In this document: one piece after another, positions 17,967 to 26,394 of the stretch
How the letters are laid out: every line of letters begins with the position of its first letter
Position numbering within the stretch: the first letter of the stretch is position 1
From: Sphingobium sp.
GTDB taxonomy: Bacteria; Pseudomonadota; Alphaproteobacteria; Sphingomonadales; Sphingomonadaceae
Direction of reading: 5' to 3'
Assembly: GCA_017744605.1 (NCBI GenBank)
Contig: JAGIAZ010000003.1
Location: 62,001 to 126,000 of the forward strand
Length of the DNA stretch: 64,000 bases
Program-made: the position numbers and the translations under genes
Notes under the pieces: model-generated
What the model was told of the DNA's origin: nothing
The model's database searches: none
Seen by the model: only the letters and a program-made list of their open reading frames with translations

Positions 17967-19730
17967 ATGCGCCCCGATCCTCATTCGCTCCTCCGCCAGG
18001 TCTTCGGATTCGAGGCCTTTCGCGGCGTGCAGGCGCAGGTGGTCGACCGCATTCTGTCGGGCGCGCATACGCTCGCCATCATGCCCACCGGCGCGGGCAA
18101 GTCGCTCTGCTACCAGCTGCCCGCCGTCGCCCTGCCCGGCTGCTGCGTGGTCGTCTCGCCGCTCATCGCCCTCATGCACGATCAGCTGCGCGCCGCGCGG
18201 ACGCTCGGCATCCGCGCCGCCAGCCTGACCTCGGTCGATGCCGACTGGCGCGAGACGCAGGACCGGCTCGTCGCGGGCGAGCTCGACCTGCTCTATGTCG
18301 CGCCGGAGCGGGCATCCGGCGACGGCTTCCGTGCGCTGCTGGAGCGCAGTCCCATATCGCTCTTCGCCATCGACGAGGCGCATTGCGTCTCCGAATGGGG
18401 CCATGACTTCCGACCCGACTATCGCCTGCTGCGTCCGCTGCTCGACGCCTTCCCGTCCGTGCCGCGCCTTGCCCTTACCGCAACCGCCGACCGGCACACG
18501 CGCGAGGACATCCTTGCCCAGCTCGGCATTGCTGCCGAGGGGTTGGTCATCTCCGGCTTCGACCGGCCGAACATCCGCTATGCCATCCAGCCACGTGACG
18601 GGATGGGGCAGCAGATCGGCGATATTCTCGCCGAACATGCCGGCCCCGGCATCGTCTATGCGCAGACCCGCGCCGCCACCGAACAGCTGGCCGAAGCACT
18701 GGGCAAAGATGGCAAACGCCCGGTCCTTCCCTATCATGCCGGCCTCGACCCCGAGACGCGCGCCGCCAACCAGGCCGCCTTCCTCGCCAGCGAGGAGATG
18801 GTGATGGTCGCCACCGTCGCCTTCGGCATGGGCATCGACAAGCCGGATGTGCGCTTCGTCGTCCATGCCGGCCTGCCGAAATCCATCGAGAGCTATTACC
18901 AGGAGAGCGGCCGCGCCGGGCGCGACGGCGATCCGGCCATCGCGACCCTGCTCTGGGGTCCGGAGGACTTCATGCGCGCCCGCCAGCGCATCGCAGAAGT
19001 GGAGCCGGCCCGACAAGCCGGCGAGCGCGCGCGGATCACGGCACTCGGCGCACTGGTCGAGACCGCCGGTTGCCGCCGCGCCGTGCTGTTGCGGCATTTC
19101 GACGAGGATCCGCCGCCCTTCTGCGGCAATTGCGACAACTGCCTCTCGCCGCCCGCCAGCATCGACGCGACCCTGACGGCGCAAAAGCTGCTCTCCGCCG
19201 TCCATCGCACCGGCCAGAGCTTCGGCCTCGCCCATCTCGAAGCGGTGCTCACCGGCAAGACCAATGACCGCATCGTCCAGCGCGGCCACGACGCCCTCTC
19301 GGTGTTCGGGATCGTCGAGGGCGAGGAAGCCGCTCTTCTCAAGCCCGTCGCCCGCGCGCTCATGGTGCATGACGCGCTGGAGACGACCGAGCATGGCGGC
19401 ATCGCCTTCGGGCCGGCGGCGCGCGGCTATCTCAAGGGCGAGCACAAGATCGAGCTGGTCCTGACGCCGAAGAAGGAGCGCAGGCGCCGCCGCGATACCG
19501 GCGCCAACCCGATCGACGATCCGATCTTCGAGGCCCTGCGCGAATGCCGCCGCGATCTCGCCAAGGAGGCCGGCGTGCCGCCCTATGTCATCTTCCACGA
19601 CAGCACCCTGCGCGACATGGCCGCCATCCGTCCCAAGTCGCTCCGCGACATGGCCCTCGTCAGCGGCGTCGGCATACGCAAGCTCGAGGCCTATGGCGAC
19701 GCGTTTCTGGCGGTGCTGCGGCAGTTCTGA
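17967..19730 (+). CDS. recQ: ATP-dependent DNA helicase RecQ
   Basis: A 587-residue RecQ helicase. Walker A is MPTGAGKSLCYQLPA, motif II is DEAH in FAIDEAHCVSEWGHDFRPDY, and QESGRAGRDG is motif VI. The RQC zinc cysteines are visible in TAGCRRAVLLRHFDEDPPPF followed by CGNCDNC. RQC and a C-terminal HRDC domain follow (about 510-587). The last 16 codons (19680-19727) recur in degenerate form at 20771-20821, downstream of the next gene. Confidence 0.97.
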   Translation: MRPDPHSLLRQVFGFEAFRGVQAQVVDRILSGAHTLAIMPTGAGKSLCYQLPAVALPGCCVVVSPLIALMHDQLRAARTLGIRAASLTSVDADWRETQDRLVAGELDLLYVAPERASGDGFRALLERSPISLFAIDEAHCVSEWGHDFRPDYRLLRPLLDAFPSVPRLALTATADRHTREDILAQLGIAAEGLVISGFDRPNIRYAIQPRDGMGQQIGDILAEHAGPGIVYAQTRAATEQLAEALGKDGKRPVLPYHAGLDPETRAANQAAFLASEEMVMVATVAFGMGIDKPDVRFVVHAGLPKSIESYYQESGRAGRDGDPAIATLLWGPEDFMRARQRIAEVEPARQAGERARITALGALVETAGCRRAVLLRHFDEDPPPFCGNCDNCLSPPASIDATLTAQKLLSAVHRTGQSFGLAHLEAVLTGKTNDRIVQRGHDALSVFGIVEGEEAALLKPVARALMVHDALETTEHGGIAFGPAARGYLKGEHKIELVLTPKKERRRRRDTGANPIDDPIFEALRECRRDLAKEAGVPPYVIFHDSTLRDMAAIRPKSLRDMALVSGVGIRKLEAYGDAFLAVLRQF

Positions 19731-19866
19731 TCGCGCGCGAAAAACGGGCGATGGTTGCTGCCCGATCATGTTCGCGCTAACCTTCCGAAATTGGCTCATC
19801 CGGGTTGTGGATGTGCGGGAGAATTCGGCGCACAAGAGACGCCGGGACCTTGGGGGAGGCACGGCA

Positions 19867-20745
19867 GTGAGAAGAGGGAGCGTATCCGGCAATCGCCTGT
19901 CGATGTCGGCAAAAGCCACGATCAGGATCTCCATTCTCCTCGCCGGCGCGGCCGTCGCGACAAATGCCCGGGCGGAATGCAACCGCGCGCTGCTCAAGAA
20001 GATCACCGACACCTATGTGAAGGCGCAAACGGACGGGAAGGCCAGCTTGCTGCCGCTCGCCAAAGGCGCCTCCTATGCCGAGAACGACAAGATCATGGAC
20101 ATCGGCAAGGGCGTGCTGGCCGGCCCACTGAAGGTCGACTTCACCCGCAACTTCCACGACACGACGCAATGCGCCACCTTCACCGAGCTGGTGGCGGCCA
20201 CGGACCCGCACCCTTATGTGATCCACACGCGCATCGAGGCGACCAAGGCCGGCAAAATCTCGAAGATGGAGTCGGTGGTGACCGACGCGGGCGACTGGAT
20301 GTTCGGAGCGGCCGAGCATCTCGCGGTCACGCGGGTCGAGGCGTGGGACGAAATCTCCAAGGACAAGCGCGACACGCGCGCGGTCATCAAGGCGGCGGCC
20401 GACGCCTATCTCGACAATTGGGGGGAGCCGACGCTTCCGGTGCCGCATGGCACGCCCTGCGCCCGGCTCGAAGGCCGCCTGAACACCGGCGCCCGGAACC
20501 CACAGGGCAATAGCTGCGACATGGGCGCATTCCCGCAAAAGCTCAAGGTCGGCCACCGCCGCTACGTCATCGACGAGACCATCGGCGCCGTGTCCATCTT
20601 CCACAACTTCCCGTGGCTCGATGCCGGAATTCCGGTCGATCCGGGCACGCCGGCCAGCCAGACATTCCGGGTCGAGGGCGGCAAGAACCGCTATATCCAC
20701 GAGGTGACGGTCTGCACGACGCCGCAATGCGGACGGGGACGGTAG
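19867..20745 (+). CDS. Secreted protein resembling fungal DUF8021 family
   Basis: A 292-residue protein with a Sec signal peptide ending ATNARA, so the mature form should start near E37-C38 and be periplasmic or secreted. The GTG at 19867 is chosen because GGGGGAGG sits just before it; an ATG at 19903 is the alternative. The mature part has seven Cys and runs such as LPLAKGASYAENDKIMDIGK, DTRAVIKAAADAYLDNW, GTPCARLEGRLNTG and RRYVIDETIGAVSIF. I recall closely similar patterns in secreted ascomycete proteins annotated DUF8021; the function is unknown. It is bracketed by the recQ 3' end and a second copy of that end, which suggests acquisition by insertion. Confidence 0.75.
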   Translation: MRRGSVSGNRLSMSAKATIRISILLAGAAVATNARAECNRALLKKITDTYVKAQTDGKASLLPLAKGASYAENDKIMDIGKGVLAGPLKVDFTRNFHDTTQCATFTELVAATDPHPYVIHTRIEATKAGKISKMESVVTDAGDWMFGAAEHLAVTRVEAWDEISKDKRDTRAVIKAAADAYLDNWGEPTLPVPHGTPCARLEGRLNTGARNPQGNSCDMGAFPQKLKVGHRRYVIDETIGAVSIFHNFPWLDAGIPVDPGTPASQTFRVEGGKNRYIHEVTVCTTPQCGRGR

Positions 20746-20770
20746 AGCGCCAACCGCGAATAGACATGGA

Positions 20771-20821
20771 CGGCTGGATCGCTATGGCGACGCGTCTCTG
20801 GCGGTGATGAAGGGGTTTTAG
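20771..20821 (+). pseudogene. Degenerate duplicate of the recQ 3' end
   Basis: In the frame ending at TAG 20819-20821 the translation reads RLDRYGDASLAVMKGF-stop, against KLEAYGDAFLAVLRQF-stop at the end of recQ (19680-19730). At DNA level, CTATGGCGACGCGT followed by TCTGGCGGTG is shared with one difference between the blocks. It has no start codon or further recQ sequence. Confidence 0.7.
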
Positions 20822-20933
20822 CGATCCGCCCCGCATGTGGAAAGCCGGGCTGGATCGCGCAATTCTTGTTCTGTCACAGTGGCCCTCTATATGCACGCGC
20901 TTGGCGATTCGCGTCTCACGGAGAAACTAGGAA

Positions 20934-22142
<1,209 letters not shown>

Positions 22143-22188
22143 GCCCGCATGCGCCACCCCGGCAACGGCAGGGGTGACGGAGACACGA

Positions 22189-22575
22189 ATGAAGATCAAA
22201 GTCAGCGGCCCCGCGCGCCTCACGCTCCTTGGCCTGGCTCTGGCCCTCTGCAGCTGCCAGTCGGACCTCAAGATGAACGCGGTGCCCGGCACGGTGCCTT
22301 CGCGCGATCTGCAGATGTGCGCGTCGCAGGGCGGCAGGATCGAAGCACGCGGCAAGGCCGGCATTCCCGTCTGCGTCCATCCATATAGCGACGCCGGCAA
22401 GGCCTGCTCCGGCAAGGCCGATTGCAAGGGACGCTGCCTGGCCAATGAAGGGCCTGGCGGTCTGCCCAGGCTGGGGGATGCGACCGGCGGGCACTGTCAA
22501 CCGGACGACAGGCTGTTCGGCTGCTATGCCGAGGTCCAGGGCGGCAAGGCCAAAGCCGCGATCTGCGTGGATTGA
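22189..22575 (+). CDS. Small cysteine-rich lipoprotein
   Basis: A 128-residue protein with a hydrophobic N-terminus (LTLLGLALALCSC) and a possible lipobox at C23. The mature part has eight further Cys in a patterned array, including CVHPYSDAGKACSGKADC and HCQPDDRLFGCYAEVQGG, and ends AICVD. It is probably a disulfide-stabilised envelope protein of unknown function. The ATG at 22189 follows GGGGTGACGGAGAC. It lies 46 bp after the dehydrogenase and 2 bp before the decarboxylase, so it is inside the polyamine operon, which is unexpected for an envelope lipoprotein. Confidence 0.75.
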   Translation: MKIKVSGPARLTLLGLALALCSCQSDLKMNAVPGTVPSRDLQMCASQGGRIEARGKAGIPVCVHPYSDAGKACSGKADCKGRCLANEGPGGLPRLGDATGGHCQPDDRLFGCYAEVQGGKAKAAICVD

Positions 22576-22577
22576 CG

Positions 22578-23780
22578 ATGCCCGACGGACATATGGAAAC
22601 GAAAGCCGGCGATCCCGGCGCCTTTCTGCGCTTCGATCTGAGCCGCGTGCCAACACCCGCCTTCGTGGTCGATGCCGCGAAGGTGCGGGCCAACCTCGCC
22701 GTCCTCAAGGACGTGAAGGATCGCGGCGGCATCCGCATGCTGGCCGCGCTCAAGGCATTTTCGATGTGGTCGCTGGGCTCGACGGTGGCATCCTATCTCG
22801 ACGGCGTCTGCGCGTCGGGCATCTATGAGGCGCGCCTCGGACGCGAGGAATATGGCGGCCCCAATGGCGACAAGGAGGTGGCCACCTATTGCGCGGGCTA
22901 CAAGGCGGCGGACCTGCCGGATATCTGCGCGCTGTCCGATCACATCATCTTCAATTCGCCGGGCCAGATTGGGCGCTTTCGCCCGATCCTTGATGCTGCC
23001 CGTGCAAAGGGCCACAGTTTCGACGTCGGTCTACGAGTCAATCCGCTCCATGCCGAAGGCGAGGTCGCCAAATATGACCCATGCCAACCGCACAGCCGCC
23101 TAGGCTTCCCGATCGCACAGCTGACGGCCGACCATCTCGACGGTGTCGACGGCATCCATTTCCATACGCTCTGCGAGCAGGACTTCGTTCCGCTCGGACG
23201 CACCTGGGCGGCGGTCGAGCCCAGCCTCAAGCCGCATTTCGGCCGGCTCAAATGGCTGAACTTCGGCGGCGGCCACCACATCACGCGTGCCGACTATCAG
23301 CGCGAACAGCTGATCGGTTTCCTGCAGACGATCCGCGCGCAGACCGGCCTGGAGGTCTATCTGGAGCCCGGCGAGGCAGTCGCGCTGGATGCAGGCATTC
23401 TCGTGGGCGAGATACTCGATGTGATCGACAACGGCATGCCCGTCGCGATCACCGACATCAGCGCGACCTGTCATATGCCGGACGTGATCGAGGCGCCCTA
23501 TCGCCCGGCCATGCTCGGCGAGAAGGCCGGTGAGACGGTCACGCGCCTCGGCGGGCCATCCTGTCTGGCGGGGGACATCATCGGTGACTATGCTCTCCCG
23601 GTCCGTGCGCAACCGGGCGCCCGCATCGCCTTTCTCGACCAGGGCCATTACTCCATGGTCAAGACCAACACGTTCAACGGCGTGCCGCTGCCCTCCATCT
23701 GGCTATGGGACAGCGAAACGGATGAGCTGCGCGAGATACGCAGCTTCGATTATGCGGACTTCAAATCGCGGCTGAGCTGA
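22578..23780 (+). CDS. nspC: Carboxynorspermidine/carboxyspermidine decarboxylase
   Basis: A 400-residue PLP enzyme of the alanine racemase fold. The PLP lysine is in LAALKAFSMW, the NspC-type context. HFHTLCEQD and LNFGGGHHITRADY supply phosphate-binding segments, followed by EPGEAVALD. DISATCHMPDVIEAPYRP holds the catalytic Cys region. It decarboxylates the product of the upstream dehydrogenase to give spermidine or norspermidine. It starts 2 bp after the lipoprotein stop. The stop abuts the convergent gene at 23781. Confidence 0.93.
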   Translation: MPDGHMETKAGDPGAFLRFDLSRVPTPAFVVDAAKVRANLAVLKDVKDRGGIRMLAALKAFSMWSLGSTVASYLDGVCASGIYEARLGREEYGGPNGDKEVATYCAGYKAADLPDICALSDHIIFNSPGQIGRFRPILDAARAKGHSFDVGLRVNPLHAEGEVAKYDPCQPHSRLGFPIAQLTADHLDGVDGIHFHTLCEQDFVPLGRTWAAVEPSLKPHFGRLKWLNFGGGHHITRADYQREQLIGFLQTIRAQTGLEVYLEPGEAVALDAGILVGEILDVIDNGMPVAITDISATCHMPDVIEAPYRPAMLGEKAGETVTRLGGPSCLAGDIIGDYALPVRAQPGARIAFLDQGHYSMVKTNTFNGVPLPSIWLWDSETDELREIRSFDYADFKSRLS

Positions 23781-24311
23781 TCAGCGCAGGTTGGGATCGC
23801 TGGCGCGCAGCGCCTGCTCTTCGGCACTCATCGACTGGCGAGCGGCGAGGAGCTGCTGGCCGAAGGTCTTGAGCGAAGAGGCGGTCAGTTCACCGCTGCT
23901 GAAGAAGGTCAGCACCGACTGGCGGTCCCGTTCGCGAAGTTCGGCCTTGGCGGCATACGCTTCGGCACGGCTGAAGCTGCCATCGTCATTGAGGGCGACG
24001 ATCGCCAAAGCACGCCCGCTCATGGCGCCCGTGGCGCTCACACCGCCCTTTTTGAGCGCAGCATGGGCTTCGTTCGCCACCTTGGCCGCATCCTTCTTCG
24101 CATCGTCCGTCTCGGCATTGGCACGCTGGGCGCCGATGGAGATCTGCACGGACGAAGAAGCGCTCGCCGTCGAGCCGGTATCTGCGCCGAGGGCGTTGAG
24201 CGTCGAAGCAGGCACGGTGATGCCGCGCTGCGCCGCGACTTGCTGGAGCAGCGAAGACGCCGAGCCGGCCGACGATGCGGAGTCGTTGTTGAGATAATCA
24301 AAGAGCGACAT
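23781..24311 (-). CDS. Conserved hypothetical protein, 176 aa, Ala/Ser-rich
   Basis: Starts MSLFDYLNNDSASSAGSASS. Low-complexity Ser/Ala stretches alternate with helical segments (AEAYAAKAELRERDRQS and ASSLKTFGQQLLAARQSM). There is no signal peptide or membrane segment, and I do not recognise the family. A TTAACC element lies about 50 bp upstream of the start, which would fit a CtrA-controlled gene, but function remains open. The start MSLFDYL is preferred to an ATG four codons upstream. Confidence 0.65.
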   Translation of the reverse strand: MSLFDYLNNDSASSAGSASSLLQQVAAQRGITVPASTLNALGADTGSTASASSSVQISIGAQRANAETDDAKKDAAKVANEAHAALKKGGVSATGAMSGRALAIVALNDDGSFSRAEAYAAKAELRERDRQSVLTFFSSGELTASSLKTFGQQLLAARQSMSAEEQALRASDPNLR

Positions 24312-24360
24312 GAGGATGCGCACCTTTGCAGTTGGTCCGGCGAGACCCTTGCGCTCGGCT

Positions 24361-24366
24361 GGTTAA
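24361..24366 (-). promoter_or_regulatory. TTAACC element upstream of the gene starting at 24311
   Basis: GGTTAA on the plus strand is TTAACC on the minus strand, 50-55 bp before the start codon. It resembles a CtrA half-site, and the second half is absent. Confidence 0.25.
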
Positions 24367-24442
24367 CGAATCGCAAAAATCGCCCTGCACGCCGAGTCGT
24401 TTTCGCGTGGGAAATCAGAGACTCGTGCTGCGAGCCTCCTGC

Positions 24443-24462
24443 CGGGCTTCGCGCAAAGCCCG
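24443..24462. other. Hairpin in the 24312-24645 gap
   Basis: CGGGCTT, CGCGC(A) loop, AAGCCCG forms a perfect 7-bp stem with no T-run. A second GC stem with six T in the loop (GGCGGG...CCCGCC) lies at 24518-24540. Either could belong to the transcribed leader of the downstream decarboxylase gene or be a weak terminator. The rest of the gap up to 24540 shows nothing I recognise. Confidence 0.35.
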
Positions 24463-24540
24463 TGCAAGGATCAAAAAGGACGGAATCTCAATAATCCACG
24501 GTTTGCGATAGTTTATGGCGGGCTTTTTTAGCCCCCCGCC

Positions 24541-24645
24541 GCTTTACAGGCACCCCCCTTCGCCATATATGCGCACCCCTGCTGCCCCATGGGACTTCCA
24601 CCGCAAGGCAGCTCAATTGGCTGAATCCACTGGAGGTCCCTTGAG
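24541..24645 (+). promoter_or_regulatory. Structured leader of the ornithine decarboxylase gene; SD-sequestering hairpin, speF-motif candidate
   Basis: GGGACTTCCA at 24591-24600 pairs over all ten positions with TGGAGGTCCC at 24631-24640 (one G-U). A nested CAGC/GCTG stem sits at 24609-24623. The 3' arm contains GGAGG (24632-24636), the only good Shine-Dalgarno before the TTG start at 24646, so the fold would block initiation. Alphaproteobacterial genes for this class of ornithine decarboxylase are known to carry the conserved speF RNA motif (Corbino et al. type motifs). Position and target fit, but I cannot test the covariance model. A 35-codon out-of-frame ORF (24569-24676) overlaps the start. 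Confidence 0.6.
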
Positions 24646-25839
24646 TTGTACAAGCACCATAGCGCGCTGGGGGTAGCTCTTTCCCTCAAACCGGCAGCAC
24701 CGGTAACGCTTATTCGCCCGCAGGCCGCAGCCCGCGCCGCCCGATTCTTCTCCCAGAAGTTTCCGGGCAAGTCGCTCTATGCGGTGAAGGCCAATCCCAC
24801 GCCCGAGCTCCTCAAGACGCTCTGGGGTGCGGGCATCAGCCATTATGACGTGGCCTCCATTGCCGAGGTGCGCCTGGTCGCCAAGACGCTGCCGCGCGCC
24901 AAGCTCTGCTTCATGCACCCGGTCAAGGCCGAGGAAGCGATCCGTGAGGCCTATTTCCAGCACGGCGTGCGCACCTTCAGCCTCGATAGTCTCGAAGAGC
25001 TGGGCAAGATCGTTCGGGCCACCAGCGGCGCAACGGACCTCGAGCTGTGCGTTCGTCTCCGCGTCTCGTCCGAGCACAGCAAGCTGAGCCTTGCCTCCAA
25101 GTTCGGTATCGAGCTGAGCGAAGCCAAGGAACTGCTGCAGGCCACCCGCCAGGTCGCCGACGCACTCGGCATCTGTTTCCATGTCGGCAGCCAGGCGATG
25201 ACGCCGCACGCCTACACCCAGGCGATCGAACGCGTCCGCGCGGCCATCGTCGACGCATCCGTCACGGTCGACATCGTCGATGTCGGCGGCGGCTTCCCGT
25301 CGAGCTATCCGGGCATGGAGCCTCCGCCGCTGGAAGCCTATTTCCACGCCATCAACCGCGCCTTCGAGAGCCTGCCGATCTCCTATTCGGCCGAACTCTG
25401 GTGCGAGCCGGGCCGCGCGCTCTCGGCCGAGTACAGCTCGCTCCTCGTGCGCGTCGAAAAGCGCCGCGGGAACGAGCTCTTCATCAATGACGGCGCTTAT
25501 GGCGCATTGTTCGATGCCGCCCATCTCGGCTGGCGCTTCCCGGTGCAGCTTCTGCGTCCGGAAGCCAATGAGACGGACATGGAGGCCTTCAGCTTCTATG
25601 GCCCGACCTGCGACGACATGGACCACATGGCCGGCCCCTTCATGCTCCCCAAGGACATCAAGGCGGGCGACTATGTCGAGATCGGCATGCTCGGCGCTTA
25701 TGGCTGTGCGATGCGGACCGAGTTCAACGGCTTCGGCGCCACCAGCATCTGCGAAGTGGCCGACGAACCAATGGCGAGCCTCTACCGCGAGGAAGCCCCG
25801 CTTCCGCGCAAGTCGAACGTCATAAAGCTCAGCCGCTAA
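24646..25839 (+). CDS. Ornithine (or lysine/ornithine) decarboxylase, alanine-racemase fold
   Basis: A 397-residue eukaryotic-type PLP decarboxylase that makes putrescine. PLP Lys48 is in LYAVKANPTPELL. HVGSQ (179-183), VDVGGGFPSSYPGME and CEPGRALSAE (253-262) bind cofactor phosphate, and Cys322 in FYGPTCDDMDHM is the second-subunit catalytic cysteine. The start is a TTG at 24646, 9 bp after GGAGG; no ATG fits. The putrescine feeds the dehydrogenase/decarboxylase pair just upstream. Translation is probably controlled by the leader hairpin that contains its Shine-Dalgarno sequence. Confidence 0.93.
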   Translation: MYKHHSALGVALSLKPAAPVTLIRPQAAARAARFFSQKFPGKSLYAVKANPTPELLKTLWGAGISHYDVASIAEVRLVAKTLPRAKLCFMHPVKAEEAIREAYFQHGVRTFSLDSLEELGKIVRATSGATDLELCVRLRVSSEHSKLSLASKFGIELSEAKELLQATRQVADALGICFHVGSQAMTPHAYTQAIERVRAAIVDASVTVDIVDVGGGFPSSYPGMEPPPLEAYFHAINRAFESLPISYSAELWCEPGRALSAEYSSLLVRVEKRRGNELFINDGAYGALFDAAHLGWRFPVQLLRPEANETDMEAFSFYGPTCDDMDHMAGPFMLPKDIKAGDYVEIGMLGAYGCAMRTEFNGFGATSICEVADEPMASLYREEAPLPRKSNVIKLSR

Positions 25840-25963
25840 GGTCTTTCAAAATGGGGGAGCGTGATCGGCAAGATCGCGCTTTCATCATTAGAACAGTTTC
25901 AATTGATAACTGAATGATGACAAGGCAGCTTCCCTTCACGCATCGTGAAAGGGGGAGATGTCT

Positions 25964-26394
25964 ATGCCCATGCCTATATTGGCGCCCGCCGCCATCCTGA
26001 TCGCCTGGTCGATCGTCATGCTGCTCTGGATGATGAGCACGCGCCTGCCCGCCCTCCAGAAAGCCAAGATTCCGACCCAGCGCACCGTCGGGGGCCGCGG
26101 CGTCGATCTCAACGGCATCCTGCCGCCGAAGATCATGTGGAAGGCGCATAATTACGACCATCTCATGGAGCAGCCGACGATTTTCTATGCGGTGACGATC
26201 ATCCTCGCGGTGATCGGCCATGGACCGGCTTCAACGCGACCTTGGCCTGGATCTATGTCGGCCTCCGCATCGTCCATAGTATCTGGCAGGCGACCGTGAA
26301 CACCATTCCCGTGCGGCTGGGCCTGTTCGCACTGTCGACGATCGCGTTGGGTTTACTGGCCGTGAATGCGCTGCGCGCGACGCTGGGCTTCTAG
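25964..26394 (+). pseudogene. MAPEG family membrane protein, frameshifted
   Basis: The 5' part encodes MPMPILAPAAILIAWSIVML, LQKAKIPTQRTVGGR and WKAHNYDHLMEQPTIFYAV, typical of MAPEG (membrane-associated eicosanoid/glutathione metabolism) proteins of about 140 aa. After about 26222 the family sequence continues one frame back, as GFNATLAWIYVGLRIVHSIW and on to TAG 26392-26394. Restoring one G in the GGACCGG stretch at 26221-26227 would give a continuous reading VIGHGTGFNATLAW. It is either a one-base deletion or a sequencing error. ATG 25964 is preferred to 25958 because GGGGGAG ends at 25957, next to the first ATG. Confidence 0.8.

Noticed and set aside
17708-20012. Very long minus-strand open frame opposite recQ
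   Set aside because: Antisense shadow in GC-rich DNA: the composition is unlike a protein, no domain is visible, and recQ on the other strand is unambiguous.
20747-20933. A small gene between the DUF8021-like gene and the dehydrogenase
   Set aside because: The only coding-like signal is the start-less copy of the recQ 3' end. No start codon with a ribosome site leads into it.
24569-24676. 35-codon ORF overlapping the ornithine decarboxylase start, possible leader peptide
   Set aside because: It has no ribosome site before its ATG and no ornithine/arginine-rich stalling motif. It is kept only as a possibility in the leader finding, not annotated as a gene.
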